From positions 1,054,001 to 1,118,000 of the forward strand of contig NZ_QOWJ01000001.1 of the NCBI RefSeq assembly GCF_003332885.2: a stretch of DNA of 64,000 nucleotides, read 5' to 3'. This DNA is from Paracnuella aquatica. GTDB taxonomy: Bacteria > Bacteroidota > Bacteroidia > Chitinophagales > Chitinophagaceae. The notes under the pieces are model-generated. The model was not told the origin of the DNA. It did no database searches and saw only the letters and a program-made list of their open reading frames with translations. Numbering within the stretch: position 1 is the first letter of the stretch; the number at the start of each line of letters is the position of its first letter. The translations under genes were made by a program, and so were the position numbers. Of the stretch, positions 37,424 through 46,904 are shown one piece after another.

Positions 37424-38458
37424 TTACCTGTAAGGATTGATGGTTTCGATGGTGCCGTCTTCGTTGTGCACCAGCTCTGTTACTTTCACCGAACGCAGGT
37501 GTGTAACGCCTTTCGACAAACTTGAATCGTGGTAAAACAGGTACCATTTGCCTTCATATTCCGCAATGGAATGATGGCTGGTCCAGCCTACAACGGGGTT
37601 TAGCACATTGCCTTTATGCGTAAACGGACCGTATGGATTATCGCCAACTGCGTAAGCAATAAAATGCGTATCGCCAGTGGAATAAGTAAAGTAATATTTG
37701 CCGTTGTATTTGTGCACCCACGAAGCTTCAAAAAAGCGGCGATCCGCATCGCCTTGCAGCAGCGGGTTGCCTGCTTCATCCACAATCAACACGTCTTTTG
37801 GTGCTTCTGCAAATTGCAGCAAATCATCTATCAGCCGTGCCACTTTTCCGCACAATGCAGGTTCGTTATCGGCAGGTAAGAATGCAAACGGGCTTTCCGC
37901 TTGTTCTCCATTGAAGCTACCGTTTCGCCAGCGTTGCAACTGGCCGCCCCAAATACCGCCAAAGTACATGTAGTAGCTACCGTCATCATCTTTAAATACA
38001 GCCGGATCAATGGAAAAACTTCCTTCAATAGGTTTTGCCTGCGGCGTAAATGGACCTGTTGGCGAAGAGCTTGTAGCTACACCAATCCGGAAAATGCCGT
38101 CGTAATCTTTTGCCGGGAAAAACAGGTAATAGGTGCCGTCTTTCTCATGTGCATCCGGCGCCCACATCTGGCGTTCAGCCCAGGGCACATCCGACACATG
38201 CAACGCCACACCATGGTCGGTGGCTTCGCCATCGGGCCGGTCCATCGAAAGCACATGGTAATCTTCCATGGCAAAATGGCTACCCAGATCATCGAATGCT
38301 TCACCGGCATCAATGTCGTGTGAAGGATAAATGTAAATTTTCCCATCGAACACATGCGCCGACGGATCGGCAGTGTAAATATGTTGTACCAGCGGCTGTG
38401 AAATCGCCTTTTTATTCAGTTCTTCAAAGTCGATGTGGTCAATGCTATCTTCTGGCAT
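37424..38458 (-). CDS. GH43 family beta-xylosidase/arabinofuranosidase, cytoplasmic
   Basis: The 344-residue protein has no signal peptide and a five-bladed GH43 propeller. The three acidic residues can be placed: base Asp in TADPSAHVF, pKa-tuning Asp in FSIDPAVFKDDDG and acid Glu in RFFEASWVHK. Other marks are MWAPDAHEKDG and WTSHHSIAEYEGKWYLFYHD. It should release xylose or arabinose from the end of short oligosaccharides. The lack of a signal, with a sugar symporter gene next to it, suggests that it acts on oligosaccharides taken into the cytoplasm. Confidence 0.93.
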   Translation of the reverse strand: MPEDSIDHIDFEELNKKAISQPLVQHIYTADPSAHVFDGKIYIYPSHDIDAGEAFDDLGSHFAMEDYHVLSMDRPDGEATDHGVALHVSDVPWAERQMWAPDAHEKDGTYYLFFPAKDYDGIFRIGVATSSSPTGPFTPQAKPIEGSFSIDPAVFKDDDGSYYMYFGGIWGGQLQRWRNGSFNGEQAESPFAFLPADNEPALCGKVARLIDDLLQFAEAPKDVLIVDEAGNPLLQGDADRRFFEASWVHKYNGKYYFTYSTGDTHFIAYAVGDNPYGPFTHKGNVLNPVVGWTSHHSIAEYEGKWYLFYHDSSLSKGVTHLRSVKVTELVHNEDGTIETINPYR

Positions 38459-38490
38459 AAAAGATTTTTTAAAGGATGAATAAATGAAGA

Positions 38491-39924
38491 TTAAGCAGCG
38501 CGGCGTTGTGCCAGGTCGCGTTCAATCTGCAGTTCTTTTTGCTTGTTTATTTCATAAAAGGCCAGGAGGCCCACCGCTACAAAAAACGGAATGGATGGAA
38601 ACACGGAGATCAGCATTTTGGTGCCATGTATCGCGGAGTCAGATTGTCCCACGGTGGAGTCGGCAACATAGTTGTAAGCACCCAAGATCCACGACACCAG
38701 CGAGCTACCGATGCTCAGGCCAGCCTTTAATCCCACCATCATGGCCGAGAAAATAATGGCCGTTGCACGGCGGTTGTTTTTCCATTCGCTAAAGTCGGCA
38801 ACGTCGGCAATCATCGTCCACAAAATAGGGGTACTGATGCCGTAGAAAAACCCGTGCAGCACCTGCGTTCCAAAAATGAGTCCGATGGATTTTGGCGGAA
38901 AGAAATAAAAGAACACGAGGAATAAAGTTGAGATAAACAGCGACGCCATGAAGGTGTTGCGCTTTCCGTATTTGTTGGCAAACCATTGCGAGATCATGAT
39001 GCCCACAAGACCTACCAATATACCGCCACCGTTAAACACACCCAATCCCAACGAAGTATCATTTTCAAACTCGGGCAGGAAAGCTTTGAACGGTTGTAAA
39101 AATGCACCGAGTTCGGCTTTGTCTACATAGTTTTCAAAATAGTACACATAAGACCCACCCTTCATTGCCAGCGTGATGAACACCAGTGTAGTTACCACCA
39201 ACATGATCACCCAAGGCTTGTTGCGAAACAGGTCGGACAAATCTTCCTTCAAGCTGGATTTCTGCTCCGGCTTTGGAACGATCCGCTCCCTTGTTGTCAG
39301 GAAGCAGATGATCAACATGATGGTGCCGATGATGGACAACAACGTCATTACTTTAGAGATACCAATCGCTTTTGCTTCAATGCTGGTACCGCCGCCTGCT
39401 TTGATGATGAAGTTGTACATGAACACCTGCACAAAAAACTGTGCAAACATCACGGCAACAAAACGGTAAGCACCAATGCTGTTGCGTTCTTTCATATCGC
39501 CGGTGATCACACCGCTCAATGCAGAATAAGGCAGGTTGTTTGCGGCATACAACAGGAGCAGCAATGCATACGTAACAATGGCATACATCACTTTGCCGGC
39601 GTATGAGAAATCAGGCGTACGAAATGCCAGCAGCGATACTATGCCGAGTGGCACAGCAGTCCACAAAATCCACGGCCTGAACTTACCCCACCGCGACCTG
39701 GTCCTATCGGCAATAGCACCCATGATCGGGTTGAATGCAAAAGCCGCTACCAAGCCTACTACCAGCGTCAATAGCGATGCATGTTCGGGCTTTAAACCAT
39801 AGATGTTGAGGTAGTAATAAGCGATCCAGGTAACGAGTGTTTGAAACACCAGGTTGGCCGCCAGATCACCGAGGCTATAACCTACTTTTTCAAGGACGGA
39901 TAGTTTTTGTGAACTGCTGTTCAT
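38491..39924 (-). CDS. MFS transporter, glycoside-pentoside-hexuronide:cation symporter family
   Basis: ATG at 39924 is preferred over a GTG three bases upstream. The 477-residue inner-membrane protein shows about twelve hydrophobic segments and the GPH-family N-terminus KVGYSLGDLAANLVFQ, with GAIADRTRSRWGKFRPWIL as the loop after helix 2. GPH symporters carry sugars, xylooligosaccharides or hexuronides with Na+ or H+. Position between the GH43 and GH10 genes points to import of xylose, xylooligosaccharides or glucuronate-bearing fragments from the periplasm. Confidence 0.94.
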   Translation of the reverse strand: MNSSSQKLSVLEKVGYSLGDLAANLVFQTLVTWIAYYYLNIYGLKPEHASLLTLVVGLVAAFAFNPIMGAIADRTRSRWGKFRPWILWTAVPLGIVSLLAFRTPDFSYAGKVMYAIVTYALLLLLYAANNLPYSALSGVITGDMKERNSIGAYRFVAVMFAQFFVQVFMYNFIIKAGGGTSIEAKAIGISKVMTLLSIIGTIMLIICFLTTRERIVPKPEQKSSLKEDLSDLFRNKPWVIMLVVTTLVFITLAMKGGSYVYYFENYVDKAELGAFLQPFKAFLPEFENDTSLGLGVFNGGGILVGLVGIMISQWFANKYGKRNTFMASLFISTLFLVFFYFFPPKSIGLIFGTQVLHGFFYGISTPILWTMIADVADFSEWKNNRRATAIIFSAMMVGLKAGLSIGSSLVSWILGAYNYVADSTVGQSDSAIHGTKMLISVFPSIPFFVAVGLLAFYEINKQKELQIERDLAQRRAA

Positions 39925-39954
39925 CACTGTTTTGTTTTGTTAGTATTGGTTAAA

Positions 39955-41106
39955 TTAAAATGCTTTCTGACCGGCAGCGGTTGCACCGGTTTTGGTAGCA
40001 ATAACACTGTAAAATGCGGGCTTGGGTTTGAAGTTGCGATCGAACAGCAGCGGGTAGTTGGTACGTCCGCGGATTGGCCAGTCGTTCAGCCATGATTGAC
40101 CATCGTTCACACCCCAAAAAGTAACACGTTCAATTTTATCCTGGTATTTCAGGAACAGGCGGAACAGGTCTTCATATCCCTTGGTCAAATTCGCCTGCAT
40201 GGAATCGGGTAAACCGGCTGCATACGGATTCATACGTTCGCTGTTGGCTGCAGTGCGGTTTACGTCGGCAATGTTGCCATCCCATGGGTTGGGCAGCACG
40301 CCCAGGTCCAGTTCGGTAAACGCCACCTGGATGCCCAGCGCCGAAAACTCCTGTATGCTTTCTTCAATGTTTTTCAACGGTACATCGTAAGCACGCCAGT
40401 GGCCCTGGATGCCCACGCCATCAATGCGTACACCTGCTGCTTGGATCTTTTTGATCAGGCGAATGGCACCAGCACGCTTCTTCGGTTCTTCGATGTTATA
40501 GTCGTTGTAATACAGCTTTGAATTGGGCGAAGCTTTTTGTGCCAGGCGGAACGCTTCTACTACAAAATCTTCGCCGAGAGTATTGAGGAAAACCGATTTA
40601 CGCATGGTGCCATCTTCTTCCAGCGCTTCGTTTACCACATCCCATGAATATACTTTACCATCGTAGCGCCCGGCAATGGTGTTGATGTGTTCGGTCATAA
40701 ACATCCGTACCGAATCGGCGCTTTTCATGCGGCGCATAAATGGCGGCAACTGGCTGTGCCAGATCAGTGTATGCGCATTGATCTGGATGTTATTTTTTTT
40801 GCCGTATTCAACCAGTTTATCGGCCAGGTCAAAATTGTAGCGGCCCCATTCGGGATGCATCACTTCAGCCTTCATGATGTTCTCCGGTGTAATGGCATTG
40901 AACTGCTGCGGCACCAATGCGGCGGCACCTGCATCTTTACCTTCGATCTGGTCGGCATTGAGTGCCGTTCCAATGACAAATTCCTTTTTAAATACTTCTT
41001 TCAGCGATGGTGTTCCGGCAGTAGTGGTTGCCTTTCTTGAACTGCTGCAACCTGCGGCTAAAATGCCGGCACAGGCTACAGACAAAAGCATGTATGACTT
41101 CTTCAT
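39955..41106 (-). CDS. GH10 endo-1,4-beta-xylanase (lipoprotein)
   Basis: The 383-residue enzyme has a lipobox LAAGC (Cys20) followed by SSSRK. The single GH10 barrel has acid/base Glu160 in WDVVNEAL and nucleophile Glu265 in FTELDLG, with TPENIMKAEVMHPEWG and HTLIWHSQLP. The lipid anchor places it at a membrane face outside the cytoplasm, unlike the signal-peptide GH10 encoded at 32093. It follows GH115 after nine bases, so these genes are co-transcribed. Confidence 0.96.
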   Translation of the reverse strand: MKKSYMLLSVACAGILAAGCSSSRKATTTAGTPSLKEVFKKEFVIGTALNADQIEGKDAGAAALVPQQFNAITPENIMKAEVMHPEWGRYNFDLADKLVEYGKKNNIQINAHTLIWHSQLPPFMRRMKSADSVRMFMTEHINTIAGRYDGKVYSWDVVNEALEEDGTMRKSVFLNTLGEDFVVEAFRLAQKASPNSKLYYNDYNIEEPKKRAGAIRLIKKIQAAGVRIDGVGIQGHWRAYDVPLKNIEESIQEFSALGIQVAFTELDLGVLPNPWDGNIADVNRTAANSERMNPYAAGLPDSMQANLTKGYEDLFRLFLKYQDKIERVTFWGVNDGQSWLNDWPIRGRTNYPLLFDRNFKPKPAFYSVIATKTGATAAGQKAF

Positions 41107-41115
41107 ACTATATGG

Positions 41116-43695
41116 TTATTTATTGTGTACAATCGTTTCCTGAGGTCCCAGATAAGAAGGCTTTAGGCCGCCAAAGTCAATCACCAGCTTTTGCAATACT
41201 ACACCCGGCGCAATAGCAGCATAACTAACAGTACGCTTACCCGCGTTTTCAACCTTAAATGTAGCACGTTTGACGATAACATTGTCGCTTACCCACTTGT
41301 TCCAGATACCACTGATGCTGTTTTTATCTTCCTTGTTCAACGAAATGACTTGTGGCGTTGCACCATCAACCGATACCGCAAATTCTAATCCTTCGTCTCT
41401 GTTGTGAAAATTGAGCGTTGGCGAAAAATAAAGATGCACCGTTACTTCGCCCGAACTGGTGCTGTAAAAATCGTAGGATACAGTGGCGTTGTTAGCGCCG
41501 GGCTGTCCCCATTTTGTTACCGGGAAGGTAGTGATGCCTGAACCCGTGCGGCCAATATCAGGAACTACGCCCCACTGCATTCCGTTGGCGCCAACAGCTT
41601 TCGTCCAGTTGGCAGCTTCAATTGACACCACACCATTTTGCTCGTAAAACACGGGGCCTTTTACACCAGCAGGCACCAGATTTTTCGGAGATGTTGCAAC
41701 GGCTTCAGCAACAGCAACAGGACTTGCCGCGGCAGTGCCGTTGGTTACATATTTTACCTCGGGCATTTTGTTTACTTCCGGCTGTTGCCAGTACGTGTAG
41801 CCGATATGTGTTTGGCTCATCATGCCGTTCCATTTGCCGCCCGAAATGCCTTTATGATAATGCAGCGTGATCAACGAATCGTTGATGTAATATTCTTTTG
41901 CCTTGTCGGCAAATGCATTAGCAGCGGAATTATTTTGCGCTGCATAAAAACGATTGAGCGCCACTGCATGATACATCTGGTGCAGGTTGGCCATTGCTTT
42001 GATGGGGTGCAGCACCAATTGGAAATATGCGTCGCGGTAGGCCACTGGCAATGCCTGCTCCACCGCTTCGCTTTGTTGCAACAGCGTTGTCCATTCGGCC
42101 ACTACCCTTTCCCACTCGCCATAGTTTTGCAGGCTGTAAGTAGCCGCATCCAGCAACTCAGGTTTACGGCGGGCACTGATCTGTGCATACTGCCGCAGCA
42201 GTTTACCAATGGCTACTGACTGTGTATTGCCAAAATTTTGCGCAGCCCACGATGTATAGTAAGTCAATAAATTTTCCTGGTTCCACTCTTCCGGGTTCCA
42301 TGCATAATCAAGGAAAAAAGAGGTAGGCAATTCCATGGGTTTGATGTCGCCCACATTCACGATCCATATCTGGCGGGCACCGTACTCCCATGCCAGGTGC
42401 ATTTGCTCCCACACACGGGAAAGATTATTTGTGTTGAGCCATTTGTAGTTGCGTGGACCGCCCACATAATCGAAGTGGTAGTAAATACCATAGCCGCCGC
42501 TGCGTTTCTTTTCATCAAGCTTTGGCAGCTTGCGCAGGTTGCCCCAGTTATCATCTGCCAACAACAAGGTTACATCATCGGGTACCCGCATGCCTTTGTC
42601 ATAATAGTCCTGCACTTCTTTATACAACGCCCAAAGTTGTGGCGTTTGGGAAGCAGGCTTGCCCGATACATCAGCAATGATCTTGCGCTGGTCGGCTACA
42701 ATCCGCTCCAGCAGCGCTGTTGCGGTTTCGCGGCTCATGGGCTCGTCGCCGTCGCCACGCATGCCCACGCTGACAATTTTTTCGTTGGTGGCACGCTGCA
42801 TGCCGCCGCGCCAAAACTCCTGCAGCTTTACGGCGTTGCTATCGTAGTTCCATTTGCCTTGTCCAAAACGGCGCCATTCATCGTGTGCCCGCATCAGCGG
42901 TTCATGGTGCGATGTACCAATCACTACACCGTATGCATCGGCCACTTCAATGTTCTTTGGATCATCGTCGTAAAATGCGCTGCCCCACATGGCGGGCCAC
43001 AGGTAGTTGCCTTTGAGCCGCAACACCAATTCAAAAACCTTTTCGTAAAATTTATGGTTGAAGCCACCAAATTGTTCTTTGCTCCAGGAAGAAAGCGCAG
43101 GCGCTTCATCGTTGATAAAAATACCACGGTACTTTACTTTTGGCGCATCGGTAAATGGGCCCCCTTTTACAAAAATTTCAGTACGCTTTTTCGCTGGTAC
43201 ATCGGCCCAGTAATACCAGGGCGAAACACCCATTTGTTTTGATAATTCAAACACGCCATACGCAGCACCACGGCGGTCGGCACCGGCTATTACCAGTGCA
43301 CTTTCCACACCGGAAAAAGGTTGTTGCACCATTTGTATGTGGTAGCCTTCCCATTTCCCTTTCAACGCTGCCAGGTTGAGCTTTTTTTGCTGTACCAGTT
43401 GCTGCAGCAATAGGGATTTATCCATTGCACCTACCAGTATGATGTTTTTTGCACCTGCGCTTGTTTTGTTGACCAATGCAGGTTGCACGCCGCTAACCGC
43501 GGCAATATCTTTTTGCAATAGTTGCGCAGCCCTTTGTACCAACTCGTGGTCTTGTGCATCTACCAAAATGGTTGCACTGCGCCCCGATGCAACTAGGGTG
43601 AACACATCTTTGCCCGCTTTATCCGCCAGAAATTCCTGTGCCCCAACAGTGGCGGCACATACCATAAATATGAACAGCAATACGGTTGTCTTCAT
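41116..43695 (-). CDS. GH115 alpha-glucuronidase
   Basis: This 859-residue protein has a signal peptide (ends near TVGAQE) and the GH115 layout. An N-terminal alpha/beta domain (about 25-160) is followed by a TIM-like barrel with KYRGIFINDEAPALSSW, GNYLWPAMWG, VIGTSHHEPLMRAH, VSVGMRGDGDEPM and WGNLRKLP, a helical bundle (to about 620), and a C-terminal beta-sandwich domain from about residue 680. GH115 enzymes remove glucuronic or 4-O-methylglucuronic acid from internal as well as terminal xylose units. It complements the GH67 gene upstream on the same strand. Confidence 0.95.
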   Translation of the reverse strand: MKTTVLLFIFMVCAATVGAQEFLADKAGKDVFTLVASGRSATILVDAQDHELVQRAAQLLQKDIAAVSGVQPALVNKTSAGAKNIILVGAMDKSLLLQQLVQQKKLNLAALKGKWEGYHIQMVQQPFSGVESALVIAGADRRGAAYGVFELSKQMGVSPWYYWADVPAKKRTEIFVKGGPFTDAPKVKYRGIFINDEAPALSSWSKEQFGGFNHKFYEKVFELVLRLKGNYLWPAMWGSAFYDDDPKNIEVADAYGVVIGTSHHEPLMRAHDEWRRFGQGKWNYDSNAVKLQEFWRGGMQRATNEKIVSVGMRGDGDEPMSRETATALLERIVADQRKIIADVSGKPASQTPQLWALYKEVQDYYDKGMRVPDDVTLLLADDNWGNLRKLPKLDEKKRSGGYGIYYHFDYVGGPRNYKWLNTNNLSRVWEQMHLAWEYGARQIWIVNVGDIKPMELPTSFFLDYAWNPEEWNQENLLTYYTSWAAQNFGNTQSVAIGKLLRQYAQISARRKPELLDAATYSLQNYGEWERVVAEWTTLLQQSEAVEQALPVAYRDAYFQLVLHPIKAMANLHQMYHAVALNRFYAAQNNSAANAFADKAKEYYINDSLITLHYHKGISGGKWNGMMSQTHIGYTYWQQPEVNKMPEVKYVTNGTAAASPVAVAEAVATSPKNLVPAGVKGPVFYEQNGVVSIEAANWTKAVGANGMQWGVVPDIGRTGSGITTFPVTKWGQPGANNATVSYDFYSTSSGEVTVHLYFSPTLNFHNRDEGLEFAVSVDGATPQVISLNKEDKNSISGIWNKWVSDNVIVKRATFKVENAGKRTVSYAAIAPGVVLQKLVIDFGGLKPSYLGPQETIVHNK

Positions 43696-43752
43696 GCCCG
43701 TTGATTTGTGCAGGAGTTTTGGCTGTATCGACTAAAAATTTTGCACTAACGA

Positions 43753-44502
43753 TTAAAACCCGATGGAGTTGCCACCGTCTACAGGCAGCACCACACCTGT
43801 GATGTAGCCTGCTGCATCAGATGCCAGGAACAGCGCCGCTTCGCCAATGTCGGACGGTTTGCCCATCACACCCATCGGTGTGCGGCCCATCACTTTTGCT
43901 TTGCGTTCAGGATCATTGTTCAGGGCTTTTGCCGACATATCTGTAGCAATAAAACCAGGTGCAATGCAATTGACGCGAATGCCTTTCGGCGAAAGTTCAA
44001 CCGCCATAGCGCGGGTCATGCCTTCAATAGCCGATTTTGATGCGGTGTATGCAATTACTTTTGGAATGCCGTATTGCGAAGCCATCGAAGATATATTGAT
44101 GATGGAACCACCGCCTTGCTGCAGCATGAGTTTCACCACTTCGCGGGACAGTGTAAAAACAGCCGACACATTCGTAGTCAATATTGTTTGAAAATCTGTA
44201 TCGGTTACATCCAGAAATTCTTTTTTCATATTGATGCCGGCATTGTTCACCAAGGCATCAATGGGTCCAAATTGTTCTCCCAAGCTTTTCACTAGCTCCG
44301 GGATTGCGGTGAGGTCGCTTAAATCGGCGGAAACTGTTTGGCACAATTCGCCCATGCCATCCTTCGCCGCAGCCAGCTTTTGCGCATCACGACCAACAAT
44401 AATCGTTTGCCAACCTGCTGCTACAAATTTTTGTGCTATGGCCAACCCGATGCCCGATCCACCACCGGTTACAACAACCGTTTTCGATGTACTTGTTTTC
44501 AT
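43753..44502 (-). CDS. Short-chain dehydrogenase, candidate fructuronate reductase
   Basis: The 249-residue cytoplasmic enzyme is a classical SDR: TGGGSGIG (12-19) for NAD(P), NNAGIN, NISSMAS with the catalytic Ser, Tyr152 and Lys156 in AYTASK, and the C-terminal VDGGNSIGF. Many SDRs of this shape act on sugar acids. Flanked by two alpha-glucuronidase genes and with mannonate dehydratase in the same locus, it could reduce D-fructuronate to D-mannonate, a step known to be done by an SDR in some bacteria. This assignment is inference; gluconate or 3-keto sugar reduction is possible too. Confidence 0.85.
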   Translation of the reverse strand: MKTSTSKTVVVTGGGSGIGLAIAQKFVAAGWQTIIVGRDAQKLAAAKDGMGELCQTVSADLSDLTAIPELVKSLGEQFGPIDALVNNAGINMKKEFLDVTDTDFQTILTTNVSAVFTLSREVVKLMLQQGGGSIINISSMASQYGIPKVIAYTASKSAIEGMTRAMAVELSPKGIRVNCIAPGFIATDMSAKALNNDPERKAKVMGRTPMGVMGKPSDIGEAALFLASDAAGYITGVVLPVDGGNSIGF

Positions 44503-44560
44503 AAAACAGAATAGTGTACAGCCGTTGGCTGCACTGAATTATTAATATGGCATTTGTTTG

Positions 44561-44637
44561 AACCACGGAGCCAGTTGTGGCATGGAGTAACACGGTTTAA
44601 ATCTTGCGTTACTCTTATTACTTAAGGCTCCGTGGTT
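44561..44637. repeat. Inverted repeat with 12-bp arms between SDR and GH67 genes
   Basis: AACCACGGAGCC at 44561-44572 and its exact complement at 44626-44637 enclose an inner pair, GAGTAAC and GTTACTC. The pattern resembles dispersed Bacteroidota intergenic palindromes. It lies in the 186-bp gap after the GH67 stop codon and before the SDR start. Confidence 0.65.
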
Positions 44638-44688
44638 TTTATAAAAGATCTACTTATAAGTATTGTAATGCATTTAAATAACTAGCGC

Positions 44689-46833
44689 TTACCCATTGCC
44701 CGGTGCGTACGGAAACTTCAGGCTTTTGTAATACTCCAACGTTTTTGCTGGTTGCTCGTACTGTGCAGGAATAGGCATTCCGGAGAATGTCTGGAAATAT
44801 AGCAGGCAGGCATCGCGCCACCATACGGCTTCCTCTTCCTGCACAGCCAGCAACATCCGCACATGTTCAAATCGTTCTGGATCTATTTGGTTTTTCATTG
44901 TCGTCCATGTCTTTTGCATGTCCCGCACTTCGGCCACGCCTTTGTTGTAACGGTAGCACAATTCATCCCACAGCGTACGGCCAGTATTCAATTGTTCTTT
45001 CCAACCTACGTGGTGAAACCAAAGCAGCAGGTCGTTGGGAACGGTAGTACGGTTGCCCCACAATTGCTGCAATTCCGGCGCATATTGCTCCAGTGCATTG
45101 CTGCCGCTTTTGGTGCGGTCAAAACCAATTCCCTGTTTGTCGGCTTTATGAAAATAAACCGGGTTCCAGTCGGCGCGGGGTGCTTTATCCCACCACGGCG
45201 CAGGACCATAATGGTGCCCATAGCCCATGATGTGCGCCAATCCCAATGGCGTCATATAATCCACCATCGTTTGGTGCGACGACATGAGCATGTTGTTGAT
45301 GGGCCGCACCACAGCTGCATTGTTCGAAAAAGTTTGACGGGTCCACTCGTCGGCAATGGCAGCGGCAGTAAGCTGGTGATCCCATGCCAGGCGGCCAAAC
45401 AGGTACCAGTTGGATTGACCAAACAAGTGGCCCGTCCAGTTGCGGTCGTTACCAATGTTGGTTACACCTGCAATACCCGAAACACGATGATTGTCAAGCG
45501 TTCCGTCGATCACTTTGGCAACAGTCGAACCTTTGCCTTTTGCATACGTATCGGCATCGAGTATCTCTTTATACAACGGGCCCTGGTAAACCAAATGCGT
45601 TGCCTGACCCAGGTACTCCTGTGTCATCTGGAACTCCATCATCATCGGTGTTTTAGGCATCGCACCAAACAGCGGATGAAAAGGTTCGCGGGGTTGAAAA
45701 TCGAGTGCTCCATTTTTTACCTGCACCAACACATTGTCGCGGAACGAACCGTCTAATGGCTTGAATTCTGAATACGCTTGTTTGATGCGGTCTTCAGGCG
45801 TTTCGTTGCTGTACACGAATGCACGCCACATCACAATGCCGCCATGCGGTGCAACGGCATCAGCCAGCAGGTTGGCGCCATCAGCGTGATTACGGCCATA
45901 GTTCTGCGGGCCGGGTTGGCCTTCTGAGTTGGCTTTTACCAGGTAGCCGCCAAAGTCGGGAATGTAGCTGTAAACTTCTTTTGTTTTGTCTTTCCACCAT
46001 TGCTGCACTTGCGGATCCAGCGGGTCTGCGGTTTTCAAACCACCAATTTCCACCGGCGCACTAAAACGTGCCGTCAAGTAGACGCGGATGCCATAAGGCC
46101 TAAAAACATCGGCCAGCGCTGCTACTTTTTTCAGGTAAGCAGGTGTCAGCACCAATGCGTTTGCATTTACGTTGGTCAATACAGTGCCATTGATGCCGAT
46201 GGACGCATTTGCCCGTGCATAGTCTTTATAACGTGGATCAATGTACCCTGGCAGGCGGTGCCAGTCCCACAGCGAAAAACCAGCGTAGCCACGTTCAACA
46301 GTACGATCCAAGTTATCCCAATGGTTTAAAATACGGCGCTGCAGCTTTGGTGCTGAAACAATAGAGAGGTTGTTGATGTTGGCACCGGTTTGCAACAGGC
46401 GCAGGTAATGAAACACGCCATATAGTACACCGGCGTCTTCATTGGCGGTGATTACAGTTACTTTTTTACCACCGCTGGTTGTTGTTTGAATGACAAAACC
46501 TTCGGCACCTAAATTTTGCAAACCTTTCAGCTTCATGGATGCAATGGCCGGGAGTGACTTTGGCGTGCCCACCACCAGCGAATTTGCGGCTATGCCTGCC
46601 TGTGAGGCCATCGTTTTTTGCAACAGCCCGTTCAGGCCGTTGGTCAGCTCCTCTTTTGCAGCGGCCAGCACCGGCGATGGAGTTGGAAAATAGACTCCGG
46701 AAACAGCGCTGCGGTACTGCTGCAAGAGCGTTGCGTTTGCTACTTTATCGTACCGAAGCCATAACCGATAACCATCCTCGCTGTGGGCTGCCAGGGCAAC
46801 CAGACAAAAAACTAAGCTGAATAATTTTTTCAT
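44689..46833 (-). CDS. GH67 alpha-glucuronidase
   Basis: The 714-residue enzyme has a signal peptide (ends near AAHSE) and all GH67 domains: N-terminal beta-sandwich, central barrel and helical C-terminal domain. Acid Glu304 is in ANSEGQPGP, and the two base residues are Asp378 in GALDFQPREP and Glu406 in FQMTQEYLG. GH67 removes 4-O-methylglucuronic acid from the non-reducing terminal xylose of xylooligosaccharides, after xylanase action. Substrate would come from the GH10 enzymes encoded in the same locus. Confidence 0.96.
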   Translation of the reverse strand: MKKLFSLVFCLVALAAHSEDGYRLWLRYDKVANATLLQQYRSAVSGVYFPTPSPVLAAAKEELTNGLNGLLQKTMASQAGIAANSLVVGTPKSLPAIASMKLKGLQNLGAEGFVIQTTTSGGKKVTVITANEDAGVLYGVFHYLRLLQTGANINNLSIVSAPKLQRRILNHWDNLDRTVERGYAGFSLWDWHRLPGYIDPRYKDYARANASIGINGTVLTNVNANALVLTPAYLKKVAALADVFRPYGIRVYLTARFSAPVEIGGLKTADPLDPQVQQWWKDKTKEVYSYIPDFGGYLVKANSEGQPGPQNYGRNHADGANLLADAVAPHGGIVMWRAFVYSNETPEDRIKQAYSEFKPLDGSFRDNVLVQVKNGALDFQPREPFHPLFGAMPKTPMMMEFQMTQEYLGQATHLVYQGPLYKEILDADTYAKGKGSTVAKVIDGTLDNHRVSGIAGVTNIGNDRNWTGHLFGQSNWYLFGRLAWDHQLTAAAIADEWTRQTFSNNAAVVRPINNMLMSSHQTMVDYMTPLGLAHIMGYGHHYGPAPWWDKAPRADWNPVYFHKADKQGIGFDRTKSGSNALEQYAPELQQLWGNRTTVPNDLLLWFHHVGWKEQLNTGRTLWDELCYRYNKGVAEVRDMQKTWTTMKNQIDPERFEHVRMLLAVQEEEAVWWRDACLLYFQTFSGMPIPAQYEQPAKTLEYYKSLKFPYAPGNG

Positions 46834-46904
46834 TCCTGCAGGAAATTTCGTTTTGAAATAACGGGCTGCTAACTACTACACCCGCTGTATTGCGCTTAAA
46901 CTGT

